Below are positions 36,521-46,997 of a stretch of 60,569 bases of DNA, one piece after another; the stretch's first letter is position 1; each line of letters starts with the position of its first letter. The notes under the pieces are model-generated. The model saw only the letters and a list, made by a program, of their open reading frames with translations. It made no database searches and was not told the DNA's origin. The stretch comes from Betaproteobacteria bacterium. Lineage in GTDB: Bacteria; Pseudomonadota; Gammaproteobacteria; Burkholderiales; Burkholderiaceae_E. Where the stretch lies: NCBI GenBank assembly GCA_016868175.1, contig VGHO01000002.1, positions 1 through 60,569 on the forward strand, read 5' to 3'. The translations under genes and the position numbers were made by a program.

Positions 36521-37462
36521 GTGAGCCCTGCCCCCAGGCTTTTGCGCATCGCCTCGCGCAAGAGCCGCCTGGCGCTGTGGCAGTCCGAGCATGTTGCACT
36601 GCAATTGCGTGCGTGTTATCCGGGCCTTGTGGTCGAGGTGATCGGCATGTCAACCGAGGGCGACCGTGTGCTCGACCGGCCCTTGCACGAGATCGGCGGA
36701 AAGGGACTTTTTACCAAGGAACTCGAGTTTGCGATCCTGCGCGGCGATGCCGACTTCGCAGTGCATTCGCTCAAGGACGTGCCGATGCAGCTCGAAGCCG
36801 GTTTCTCGCTGGCGGCGGTGCTCGAGCGGGAGGATCCGCGCGATGCCTGGGTGAGCACGCTGTATCCGCAGCGCGATCTGCTTCCGCAGGGCGCAACGGT
36901 GGGCACTTCGAGCCTTCGGCGCGAGAGCCAGTTGCGCGCCTGGCGTCCCGACCTGCGCATCGTGCCTTTGCGCGGCAACCTCGACACCCGCCTTGCAAAA
37001 CTCGACCGCGGTGAGTATCACGGCATCCTGCTTGCCGCAGCCGGCCTGCGCCGTCTTGGCTTGCACACCCGCATCGCAGCCACTCTCGCGCTCCACGACA
37101 TGCTGCCCGCCGCAGGGCAGGCTGCACTGGCGCTCGAATGCCTGAGCGAGCGCCACGATGTGGTCGAGACCCTGTCCGTGCTCCAGCACCGGCCAACGCT
37201 TCTCGCGGTGAGCGCAGAGCGGGCGCTTTGCCTGCGCCTGGGCGGCAACTGCAAGGTTCCGATTGCAGCCTACGCCGAGTTTGTCAGCCAGCAACTCCGT
37301 CTGCAGGGATGTGTGGCCGACCCGAGCGGGCGGCTGCTGAGCCACACACGCACAGCCCAGGTCGCGAGCGTCGACGATGCGCGGGCGCTCGGAGCAACGC
37401 TCGCGCAATCCTTCCTCGACGCCGGATTGCAGCCCTGGAGCAGTCACAGCGGCCCACGATGA
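36521..37462 (+). CDS. hemC: Porphobilinogen deaminase (hydroxymethylbilane synthase)
   Basis: HemC joins four porphobilinogen units to hydroxymethylbilane in heme synthesis. The 313-residue product (GTG start at 36521; a GTG at 36500 is an alternative) begins RLLRIASRKSRLALWQSEHV and has the substrate-binding VHSLKDVP, TSSLRRESQL and the cofactor cysteine C244 in LGGNCKVPIAAYA. No clear ribosome site is seen, so coupling to algR translation is possible. Confidence 0.95.
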   Translation: MSPAPRLLRIASRKSRLALWQSEHVALQLRACYPGLVVEVIGMSTEGDRVLDRPLHEIGGKGLFTKELEFAILRGDADFAVHSLKDVPMQLEAGFSLAAVLEREDPRDAWVSTLYPQRDLLPQGATVGTSSLRRESQLRAWRPDLRIVPLRGNLDTRLAKLDRGEYHGILLAAAGLRRLGLHTRIAATLALHDMLPAAGQAALALECLSERHDVVETLSVLQHRPTLLAVSAERALCLRLGGNCKVPIAAYAEFVSQQLRLQGCVADPSGRLLSHTRTAQVASVDDARALGATLAQSFLDAGLQPWSSHSGPR

Positions 37463-37519
37463 TGCGCCTGAACCGCGAGGATCGTCTCCGATTGCCGTGG
37501 AAGCTTCGGTCAAGCGCTG

Positions 37520-38425
37520 GTGATCCCGAACCTCGCCGGTTCTGACCGGACCTGTTCGTCGTTGGTCGCAAAGCACCTTATCCTTTGCCTGAGCGAGCCC
37601 AGGGCAACGCGCCTTGCGCATCACCTCGCACCCTGGGACCTCCACTGCCTGCGGTTGCAGTTGCATTGCCTGCAGGCCTGCGGGCCCAGCGCGGGTAACG
37701 CCTTGAGGATCATGGAGCTCAGCTCCTCGGCCGATGTGCTGCTGCCCGTGAGTCCCGGCGCCGTCGAGATGCTCCATCAGGGCCTGCGCGGGATGCTGCC
37801 TGGCCACTGTCTCGAGGGCCAGGCCTGGCTGTGCGTGGGTCCGGGGACCCGGGAGGAAGTGGAACGGCACGACCCAAAAGCCACTTGCTATCTGCCTGCC
37901 GAGGGTTCGCGCGATCTGGCCACCCTGCTTGGGCAGCCTGCGGTGCAGGCCTGGGTGGGTCACCGGAAGGTGCACCTGTTCTGCTCGCAAGCGCGCGCAA
38001 GTGAGGCGCTCGGCAGGCTTCCGGAGTGGATTCGCGCTGCAACCCTGGTGTATCCGGTCTACGCCGAAACCTGGCACCCGCTCACGCGGGAGGTGCTCGA
38101 GCGGCTCTTTTGGATTCTTCTTGAGGCTGGTGATCGCTGCCTTGCTTCGCATGCGGCACCAGCGGTCTGGGTTGTGGGGTCGGTCGCGCTGCTTCAGCAT
38201 CTGTCTGCCGAATTGCAACGGGCGCAGACCGCCGACGAGGCAGTTTCCGCCGCAAGGGCTCGGGCGGTGATGGCTGCCTTGTGCGCCTTGCCGCTGGTCT
38301 GCCCGCATCCGCGCATTGCCGAAGCAGCACGGCGGATGGGTCACGGGGGACCGGTCATTCTTGCGGCAGGCTCAACTGAAATACAGGAGGCACTTGCAAG
38401 AATGAAAACCGAGGGCACTTGCTAG
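37520..38425 (+). CDS. hemD: Uroporphyrinogen-III synthase
   Basis: HemD cyclises hydroxymethylbilane to uroporphyrinogen III. The 301-residue product is a divergent member of this poorly conserved family; the assignment rests on the hemC-hemD-hemX-hemY order and on features such as the first strand LILCLSEPRATRLAHHL, a central VHLFCSQARASEALG and the end PVILAAGSTEIQEAL. The start is uncertain: GTG at 37520 gives a 20-residue extension before the conserved strand, and a TTG at 37562 is a shorter choice. Confidence 0.85.
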   Translation: MIPNLAGSDRTCSSLVAKHLILCLSEPRATRLAHHLAPWDLHCLRLQLHCLQACGPSAGNALRIMELSSSADVLLPVSPGAVEMLHQGLRGMLPGHCLEGQAWLCVGPGTREEVERHDPKATCYLPAEGSRDLATLLGQPAVQAWVGHRKVHLFCSQARASEALGRLPEWIRAATLVYPVYAETWHPLTREVLERLFWILLEAGDRCLASHAAPAVWVVGSVALLQHLSAELQRAQTADEAVSAARARAVMAALCALPLVCPHPRIAEAARRMGHGGPVILAAGSTEIQEALARMKTEGTC

Positions 38426-38437
38426 AATGGAAGCCTC

Positions 38438-39769
38438 ATGGAGCAGCCTCTCACCGCCCCTGCTGGCGGGCCTTCCGGTCCCCGAGGTGCCTCCGCGTCC
38501 GATCCGCTGACGCTTGCAGCCGATCCCGAGACGCCTGCATCCAACCGGGCGACAGGCGCCGGGCAAGCTGGTCCGTCGAGCGAGCATAAGGCCGGGTCGG
38601 TGCGCCCGGGAGCGCTTCGCAATTACCTGCTGATCCTGGGCCTGGTTGCACTCGGCGCGGTGGCGCTCTTTTGGTCGAGCCAGCGCTTTGAGCAGTTTGA
38701 ATCCACTGCGGCGCGCAAGCTGCAGGGTTCGGAGCAGCGGATGCTCCAACTCGAGGCGCAGAACCGGGTGTTGCACGACGAGTTGCGCGAGATCGGTGCG
38801 CGGGCTTCGGTGCTTGAGGCCAAGCTCAACGAGAGCCTGGGACAGCAGGCTCAACTCGAGCAACTCTACAAGGCCATGGCGGTCGAGTCGGCCGAGACGC
38901 TGCTTCACGAGCTCGAGCGCGGGGTGCTTCTCGCGCTCCAGCAGCTGCAATTCGGAGGGGCGGGCGCGTCGATCGCAGCGCTCACCGAGTTCGAGATCCG
39001 TCTTGGGCGCCTGCGCGAGCCCAGCCTCGCTGCGGTGCAGAGGGCGCTGCAACGCGACCTCGAGCGGTTGCGATCCGACACGCTGCACGACCCGGTGCAG
39101 GTTGCGCAGAAGCTCGATGGGCTCCTCCTACAGCTCGACGGTTTGCGCTTGCTCTCCGAGGACCGCCAAGCGAGCGACCCTGGTCAGGGTACCGGTACAG
39201 ACGGCGCGCCGGCGAGTCCTCCGGCAAGGTCTCCGGCAAGTCCTCCGGCAAGGCCCGCGCCTCAGGGCTCGGGGCCGGGAGTGCCTGGCGGCGCGGCGGA
39301 CGCCAATGTGCCCACCGAGGCCCAGGGCGCCAGCGAGGTCGGTCTGTTCACGGCCGAGCGTGTCTCGATTCTGTTTGGCGATCTGGCCCGCACCGCCCAG
39401 CAGCTTGGAGCGGGCGTGCTGGCTGCAGTCCGCGATCTCTTCCGGGTCACACGCGTGGACAAGCCCGAGGCGCTTCTCATGGCGCCCGAACAGGCCTACT
39501 TCCTGCGCGAGCAGTTGCGACTGCACCTGATGGGGGCCAGGCTTGCTGCGATGTGGCGCAACGACGCGCTCTTCAAGACCGATACCAGCCGCAGTATCGA
39601 ACTGCTCACGCGTTTCTTTGACCCGCAACAGCGCCTGGTGCGCGCCCAGATCGAGACCTTGCGGCAGCTGCAATCGATGAGGCTGAGTCTGGATCAGCAG
39701 GCGCTTGCCGAGAGCCTCGCTGCGATTCGCAACGCGCGCAACCTCCGCGAGGCCAGGATGGGCCGCTGA
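38438..39769 (+). CDS. hemX: HemX-family membrane protein
   Basis: HemX is an inner-membrane protein of unclear role encoded next to hemCD; it is often annotated as uroporphyrinogen-III methyltransferase, but it has no methyltransferase motifs. The 443-residue product has a Pro/Ala/Gly-rich cytoplasmic start, one transmembrane helix (about 61-80), a coiled-coil stretch (about 88-150) and a helical periplasmic domain. That domain is interrupted at about 250-290 by a Pro/Ala/Gly insertion (SPPARSPASPPARPAP). An extended -10 like TGCTAGAAT (38420-38428) lies just before the ATG. Confidence 0.88.
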   Translation: MEQPLTAPAGGPSGPRGASASDPLTLAADPETPASNRATGAGQAGPSSEHKAGSVRPGALRNYLLILGLVALGAVALFWSSQRFEQFESTAARKLQGSEQRMLQLEAQNRVLHDELREIGARASVLEAKLNESLGQQAQLEQLYKAMAVESAETLLHELERGVLLALQQLQFGGAGASIAALTEFEIRLGRLREPSLAAVQRALQRDLERLRSDTLHDPVQVAQKLDGLLLQLDGLRLLSEDRQASDPGQGTGTDGAPASPPARSPASPPARPAPQGSGPGVPGGAADANVPTEAQGASEVGLFTAERVSILFGDLARTAQQLGAGVLAAVRDLFRVTRVDKPEALLMAPEQAYFLREQLRLHLMGARLAAMWRNDALFKTDTSRSIELLTRFFDPQQRLVRAQIETLRQLQSMRLSLDQQALAESLAAIRNARNLREARMGR

Positions 39770-41092
39770 ATGCGCTGGATCCTGGGTGTGCTGCTGGTGC
39801 TCTTTGCTGCGGTGGCAGTGGCGCTGCTCCTGATGTTCAACCACGGCAATGTGGCGATCTTCTGGCCGCCCTACCGGGTGGACCTGTCGATCAACACGGC
39901 TGTGGTGTTGCTTCTTCTGCTGGTACTGGGCCTCGTATTTCTGATACGGGCTTATCGGCAGATCACGTCGCTGCCTCGGCGGGTGAAGCAGCATCGCGAA
40001 CAGCGCTACCGTGAGAGGGCTCTTCAGGCTTTCCGCGACGCGACCGTGGCGCTTGCCGAGGGTCGTTTCGCGCGGGCCGAGAAGCAGGCTCAACTCGCGC
40101 TCCATCTTCCTGAACAAGGCGGGCCCGCGGCGCTGATCGGTGCACGTGCCTGCCACGGCTTGCGTGCAAGCGAGCGGCGCGAGGCCTGGATCCGAAGGTG
40201 TGCCGAGGAGTTCGGCTTGCGCGACCAGGCGGCGCTCCTTGCGGCCGACTGTGCCATCGACGAAGGCGATGGTGAAGCCGCCTTGCGGGCGCTCGACAGC
40301 TTGCCGCCGAAGACAGCGAGGCAAGTCCATGCGTTGCGCCTGCGTCTGGCCGCACTCGACCTCACCCAGCAATGGAAGCCGCTGCTGCCCGTACTCGCGC
40401 AGCTCGAGCGCCGGCAGATGGTGTCGGCGCAAAGCGCGCAGGCGATGCGGTCGCGCGCCTGGAGGCATCTGCTCACCCACGCAGGGAGCGATCCAGCGCA
40501 GGTGAAGGCTGTCTGGCGGCAGATCCCGCGTGAAATGTCGCTCGAGGCGCCGGTTGCCGAAGTGGCCGTGGAGGCGTTTCGCCGGGCGGGCGACCCCGGC
40601 ACTGCGGCCCAGATCGTGGAGCGGCTGATGCGGCAGCGCTACAGCGCGCGGGCTGTCGACCAGTATGCAGCGTTTGCGCACCTCACTTCGAGGGAAAAAC
40701 TGCAAGCGATGGAGCAGTGGCTCAAGGCGTGGGGCGAGGAGGCGAGCCTGCTGAGTGCGCTCGGGCGTGTCTGCGCCGAGGAACAGCTCTGGGGCAAGGC
40801 CGAGTCGTACCTGCGCGAAAGTCTCAAGCGCGACGACACCCCGGCAACGCGCCTTGCGCTTGCGCGTCTGCTCGAGCAGACCGCGCGCATGGAGGAGGCG
40901 GCGGGTCTTTACCGCCAGGCCGCGCACCAGCCGCGCGCCACAGCTTCGAGCAACCCGGCCGGCGCTGCTTCGATTGAGGCGCCAACCGGTCTGATTGCAG
41001 GGCCCACGGCGCTGGCAGGCGCTTCGGGAGGGCTTGCTGGCGGCGGTGCGGGCGGCGCACCGCAAGGCCTTGTCTCGGGCGCCAACGGGTAG
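39770..41092 (+). CDS. hemY: HemY-family TPR membrane protein
   Basis: HemY (proteobacterial type, unrelated to the Gram-positive oxidase) is a membrane-anchored TPR protein encoded with hemX and thought to assist heme synthesis complexes. The 440-residue product has two transmembrane helices (about 4-23 and 43-62) and TPR-like helical repeats from residue 80 to about 385. The last 50 residues are Ala/Gly-rich low complexity ([13 protein letters not shown]). The start ATG directly follows the hemX stop. Confidence 0.9.
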   Translation: MRWILGVLLVLFAAVAVALLLMFNHGNVAIFWPPYRVDLSINTAVVLLLLLVLGLVFLIRAYRQITSLPRRVKQHREQRYRERALQAFRDATVALAEGRFARAEKQAQLALHLPEQGGPAALIGARACHGLRASERREAWIRRCAEEFGLRDQAALLAADCAIDEGDGEAALRALDSLPPKTARQVHALRLRLAALDLTQQWKPLLPVLAQLERRQMVSAQSAQAMRSRAWRHLLTHAGSDPAQVKAVWRQIPREMSLEAPVAEVAVEAFRRAGDPGTAAQIVERLMRQRYSARAVDQYAAFAHLTSREKLQAMEQWLKAWGEEASLLSALGRVCAEEQLWGKAESYLRESLKRDDTPATRLALARLLEQTARMEEAAGLYRQAAHQPRATASSNPAGAASIEAPTGLIAGPTALAGASGGLAGGGAGGAPQGLVSGANG

Positions 41093-41154
41093 CTCCTGGC
41101 GGCAGCCCCTGCGCAAGGGGGAACATTCATCCATATCCACAGGAGCAGTCCACC

Positions 41155-41703
41155 ATGAACCTCGATCGCGTCGATTCAGGTCGTAATCCGCCTGAGGAAT
41201 TCAATGTGATTGTCGAGATTCCGATGAACGCCGACCCGGTGAAGTACGAGGTCGACAAGGAAACCGGAGCCCTCTTCGTGGATCGCTTCATGCTCACCGC
41301 AATGCATTACCCGTGCAATTACGGCTACATCCCGCATACGATCGCCGACGATGGCGATCCGGTGGACGTGCTGGTGATCACGCCCTTCGCGGTACACACT
41401 GGGGCCGTTGTGCGTTGTCGGCCGATCGGGGTACTGCAAATGGACGACGAGGCCGGGGGCGATGCCAAGCTTCTGGCGGTGCCGGTGGACAAGGTGCTGC
41501 CGATCTACAAGCACTGGAAGCGTCCGGAGGATCTGCAGCCCGAGCGCCTGGCGCAGATTCAGCACTTTTTCGAGCACTACAAGGATCTGGAACACGGCAA
41601 ATGGGTGAAAGTGCGTGGCTGGGGCGGACCGGAGGAGGCCAGAGCCGAGATCCGCGCAGGGCTCGATCGCTTCCGCAAGGCCGACGTCAAACCGCATTTC
41701 TGA
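41155..41703 (+). CDS. ppa: Inorganic pyrophosphatase
   Basis: This cytosolic family I pyrophosphatase hydrolyses PPi and drives biosynthetic reactions forward. The 182-residue product has the metal-binding signature [10 protein letters not shown], the active-site [11 protein letters not shown] and KVRGWGG. Length and N-terminus are normal. It lies 62 bases after hemY and converges with the FemAB-like gene seven bases downstream. Confidence 0.97.
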   Translation: MNLDRVDSGRNPPEEFNVIVEIPMNADPVKYEVDKETGALFVDRFMLTAMHYPCNYGYIPHTIADDGDPVDVLVITPFAVHTGAVVRCRPIGVLQMDDEAGGDAKLLAVPVDKVLPIYKHWKRPEDLQPERLAQIQHFFEHYKDLEHGKWVKVRGWGGPEEARAEIRAGLDRFRKADVKPHF

Positions 41704-41710
41704 TCGCCAC

Positions 41711-42931
41711 CTACCCCGCGCGATTGTCCTGGCTGCCGCTGGCCGCATCGCGAAACGCGCTGCGCTCCTCGAGTTCATCGAGCACCCGGTCGAGGTGCTG
41801 CGACTCGCGGTGCAGGTAGCGGTCGACCGCCTCGGCAAACGCCGGGTGCCGTAGCCAATGCCACGATGCGGTCGCCACAGGATCAAAGCCGCGCGCCATC
41901 TTGTGCTGTCCCTGGGCTCCGCCCTCGATCACCCGGATCCTCGAGGCGATTGCCCATTCCACAGGCTGGTAGTAGCACGCTTCGAAGTGCACGAAGGGGT
42001 AGTCGCGCAATGCGCCCCAATAGCGACCGAAGGCGTCGTCACCGTCGCGCAGCACAAGGCTTGCGCAGCACGGCCCCTGGGCATCATGACCCACGAACAT
42101 GACGCACATCGCGGGCGCCTCACGGTGGATCGTTTCAAAGAACTCCAGGTTGAGGTAGGGGGGGTTGCCCCTCAGGGCGTAGGTGCGTTCGTAGCATGCA
42201 AAGAAGAATGCCCAGAGCTGGGGGTTGATGTGGTGAGCCTGGTGCACTGTGAAGCGAATGCCGAGTTCGGCCACCTTGCGACGCTCGGCGCGAATCTTCT
42301 TGCGTTTGGGTTGCGACAGGGCCGCCAGGAAGTCCTCGAAATCCGCAAAGTTGCGGTTCACCCAGTGAAACTGGATTCCGTCGCGACGGCTGAAGCCTGC
42401 CCGCTGCAGGCTCTGCACTTGCGCGGCCTCGACTTCGCCCTGCCCAGCACCGTTTGCTCCGGCCGGGACGTTCCGGGTAAAGAGCAGGTGCACCGAGGAG
42501 CCATCCTGCGCCTTGAGGTCGCTGAGGCAACGGTTGAGGAACTGGGGATCAGGGCTTGTGCACAGAAAGCGCGGGCCGGATACCGGGGTGAAGGGCACCG
42601 CACTCAGCCACTTCGGGTAGTACGCAAGACCATGACGCATGTGAGCCTCGGCCCAGGCCCAGTCGAACACATACTCGCCATACGAGTGCCACTTGCGGTA
42701 GAGCGGAAGCGCCGCCACGAGTTCATCCGCAGCGCTCCACAGGGTCCAGTGGGCCGGCTCCCAGCCGTTTTCGCGCCCAAGGCAGCCGCTGGACTCGAAG
42801 GCCCGGAGGAATTCATGGCGCACCAGGCAGCTTCCGGGCTGTACCGGGACGAGCCGGTTCCACAGCGCAGGCGCCACTGCATCGATGCCGGCCAGAAAGC
42901 GCGTGCAATAATCGGAGGCTCGGGTATTCAT
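41711..42931 (-). CDS. FemAB-like GNAT-fold protein (DUF482/PF04339)
   Basis: The 406-residue product resembles the peptidogalycan biosynthesis/FemAB-like family: an N-terminal block with HEFLRAFESSGCLG and LPLYRKWHSYGEYVFDW, a central FTPVSGPRFL, then KKIRAERRKV, and a C-terminal acyltransferase-like region (YWGALRDYPFVHFEACYYQ; QGQHKMARGF). These motifs are strongly conserved in the family. The biochemical function is not established. It is divergent from nadE with only 30 bases between the starts. Confidence 0.88.
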   Translation of the reverse strand: MNTRASDYCTRFLAGIDAVAPALWNRLVPVQPGSCLVRHEFLRAFESSGCLGRENGWEPAHWTLWSAADELVAALPLYRKWHSYGEYVFDWAWAEAHMRHGLAYYPKWLSAVPFTPVSGPRFLCTSPDPQFLNRCLSDLKAQDGSSVHLLFTRNVPAGANGAGQGEVEAAQVQSLQRAGFSRRDGIQFHWVNRNFADFEDFLAALSQPKRKKIRAERRKVAELGIRFTVHQAHHINPQLWAFFFACYERTYALRGNPPYLNLEFFETIHREAPAMCVMFVGHDAQGPCCASLVLRDGDDAFGRYWGALRDYPFVHFEACYYQPVEWAIASRIRVIEGGAQGQHKMARGFDPVATASWHWLRHPAFAEAVDRYLHRESQHLDRVLDELEERSAFRDAASGSQDNRAG

Positions 42932-42961
42932 GGAGCTCGCCGGTATCCGGCCTTGTCAACA

Positions 42962-44677
42962 ATGAAGCTTGCTGCCGCGCAGCTGAATCAGCGCATCGCG
43001 GATTTCGAGGGAAATCTCGAGCGCATTGTAGATGCCGCCCGCGCGGCCTCGGCCGCAGGAGCAGCGCTCATGCTGTGCCCCGAACTCGCGCTCTGTGGCT
43101 ATCCGCCCGAAGATCTGCTTTTGCGCCCGGCGTTTCTTGCGCGTTGCGAGCAGAGCCTTGATCAACTTTGCATCGCCAGCCGCGGGCTTGGTCTTGATCT
43201 GGTGCTCGGACTGCCCCGAAGGTCGCCGGCAGGGCTGCACAACGCCGCAGTGTGGATTCGTGATGGCGAGATTCTGGCAACCTACGCCAAGCAGGCTCTG
43301 CCCAACTACGACGTCTTCGACGAGAAGCGGTACTTCGTTCCTGGCGCTTCAAGCTGCATCGTTGCGCTGCACGGTGTGCGTTGCGGGGTGCTCATTTGCG
43401 AAGACTTCTGGATCGATGCGCCATGCGTGGCGCTCCAGCACGCCGGCGCTGAGCTTGTGCTGGTACTCAACGCATCACCTTTTCATCTCAACAAGCAACT
43501 GCAGCGGGTGGAGGTGGCCCGGCAGGGGCTGAGCCGCCGCGGTATCGCGATCCTGAGCGCCAATCAGGTTGGAGGTCAGGACGAACTCGTCTTCGACGGC
43601 GCATCTTTTGCCCTCGACCGCGCCGGGGCGCTGGTGGCGCAGGCGCGCTACCTCGAGCCTGACCTGATCGTGGTGGACATTGAAGCCCTCGGGCTCGTCG
43701 GCAAAGGCGCAGAGGCGCTCGCCAACCCTCGGCTTGGGGGCCCCGCTCTCACCCGGGCCCCGGGGTGCGGGGGCTCCGGGCCCGCGCGCTCGTCTCCGAT
43801 GCCCGGCAGCTTCGTCCATGCCCCGCCACCGATCGCCGTGGAGGAGGCGCAGGTCTGGGACGCTCTGGTGCACGGCACCCGCGACTATGTTGTGAAGAAT
43901 GGCTTCCCCGGGGTGATCGTGGGATTGTCCGGCGGTATCGACTCGGCCGTCACTCTGGCGGTCGCGGTGGATGCGCTCGGCGCTGCACGGGTGCGGGCGC
44001 TGATGATGCCCTCCGAATACACTGCGGACATCTCCTGGATCGATTCGCGTGACATGGTTTCGCGCCTTGGTGTGCGCTACGACGAGGTGGCGATTGGCGG
44101 TGTCTTCCAGGGCTACCGGGAGTTGCTCGCCAACGAGTTTGCAGGCTTGGCCGAGGACGCAACCGAGGAGAATCTGCAGGCGCGCATCCGCGGCACCATT
44201 CTTATGGCCCTTTCCAACAAGCATGGCCTGCTTGTGCTCACAACCTCCAACAAGAGCGAATCTGCGGTGGGCTATGCCACCCTCTACGGCGACATGGCAG
44301 GCGGCTTTGCAGTGCTCAAGGATGTCTACAAGACGATGGTGTATCGGATCGCTGCTCACCGCAACCAGCGCTCGGAGGTGATTCCGCAGCGCATCCTCGA
44401 GCGGCCACCGAGCGCCGAATTGCGACCCGGACAGACCGATCAGGACTCCCTGCCGCCGTACCCGGTTCTGGACCGGATCGTGGAACTCTACATGGAGGGC
44501 AATCGCTCGCGCGATGATCTGCTTGCCGAGGGGATCGATCGCGCTGCAGTTGACCGGGTGATCCGACTGATGCAGATCAGCGAATACAAGCGCAGGCAGG
44601 CCGCAGTCGGGATTCGTGTCACGCCGAGGGGATGGGGCCGTGACTGGCGCTACCCGATCACGTCGGCCTGGCGCTGA
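42962..44677 (+). CDS. nadE: Glutamine-dependent NAD synthetase
   Basis: NadE makes NAD from nicotinate adenine dinucleotide using glutamine-derived ammonia. The 571-residue product has an N-terminal nitrilase-type glutaminase (about 1-250: catalytic Glu in ELALCGYPPEDLL, Lys in FDEKRYF, Cys in LICEDFW) and a C-terminal synthetase (P-loop GLSGGIDSA near residue 320; TTSNKSE; TDQDSLPPYPVLD). The domains are joined by a Gly/Pro/Arg-rich linker of about 30 residues. The frame is open upstream to 41858, but that part is antisense to the FemAB-like gene. The nadE-glnB pairing is conserved. Confidence 0.96.
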   Translation: MKLAAAQLNQRIADFEGNLERIVDAARAASAAGAALMLCPELALCGYPPEDLLLRPAFLARCEQSLDQLCIASRGLGLDLVLGLPRRSPAGLHNAAVWIRDGEILATYAKQALPNYDVFDEKRYFVPGASSCIVALHGVRCGVLICEDFWIDAPCVALQHAGAELVLVLNASPFHLNKQLQRVEVARQGLSRRGIAILSANQVGGQDELVFDGASFALDRAGALVAQARYLEPDLIVVDIEALGLVGKGAEALANPRLGGPALTRAPGCGGSGPARSSPMPGSFVHAPPPIAVEEAQVWDALVHGTRDYVVKNGFPGVIVGLSGGIDSAVTLAVAVDALGAARVRALMMPSEYTADISWIDSRDMVSRLGVRYDEVAIGGVFQGYRELLANEFAGLAEDATEENLQARIRGTILMALSNKHGLLVLTTSNKSESAVGYATLYGDMAGGFAVLKDVYKTMVYRIAAHRNQRSEVIPQRILERPPSAELRPGQTDQDSLPPYPVLDRIVELYMEGNRSRDDLLAEGIDRAAVDRVIRLMQISEYKRRQAAVGIRVTPRGWGRDWRYPITSAWR

Positions 44678-44830
44678 GCCAAAAGGGGAGGGCGAGTTCA
44701 TTCCGGTGGAGGATAGGCCTGCACGAGCGGGTTTGCACTGCGCGCGGAATGACCCGCGACAAAGCGGATACTATCCACCTTGAGCCACCCGCCTGAGGTG
44801 GCAGGGAATCAACCCGCAAGGAGACCTTGA

Positions 44831-46837
<2,007 letters not shown>

Positions 46838-46997
46838 TCAGGGTAGCGGGTACGGGCCGGCCGACCTTTTCTTTGCAAGTGTTGCAAGAAAACGGCGAAT
46901 CAACGGCAATTCAGGCCCACGGTGGAGTTGCGGAGCGGTGCAAGCGGCACTGCGTCCTGCGCTTCGGATAATGTGTCGCAAAATTATAGGCCTTGCG

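Noticed and set aside
38382-38430. Direct repeat GCACTTGC-AGAATG before hemX as a regulator site
   Set aside because: The two copies lie in the hemD coding end and could reflect codon similarity; only the TGCTAGAAT extended -10 resemblance is noted, with low support.
41858-42961. Open frame that would extend NadE by 368 residues at the N-terminus
   Set aside because: It is entirely antisense to the well-conserved FemAB-like gene, has no homology to NadE, and the family start is at 42962. It is a GC-rich shadow frame.
44678-44830. NtrC/sigma-54 promoter before glnB
   Set aside because: A TGGCAGGGAATC element was seen near 44802, but the matching GC at -12 is at the wrong distance, so nitrogen control by sigma-54 is not supported.
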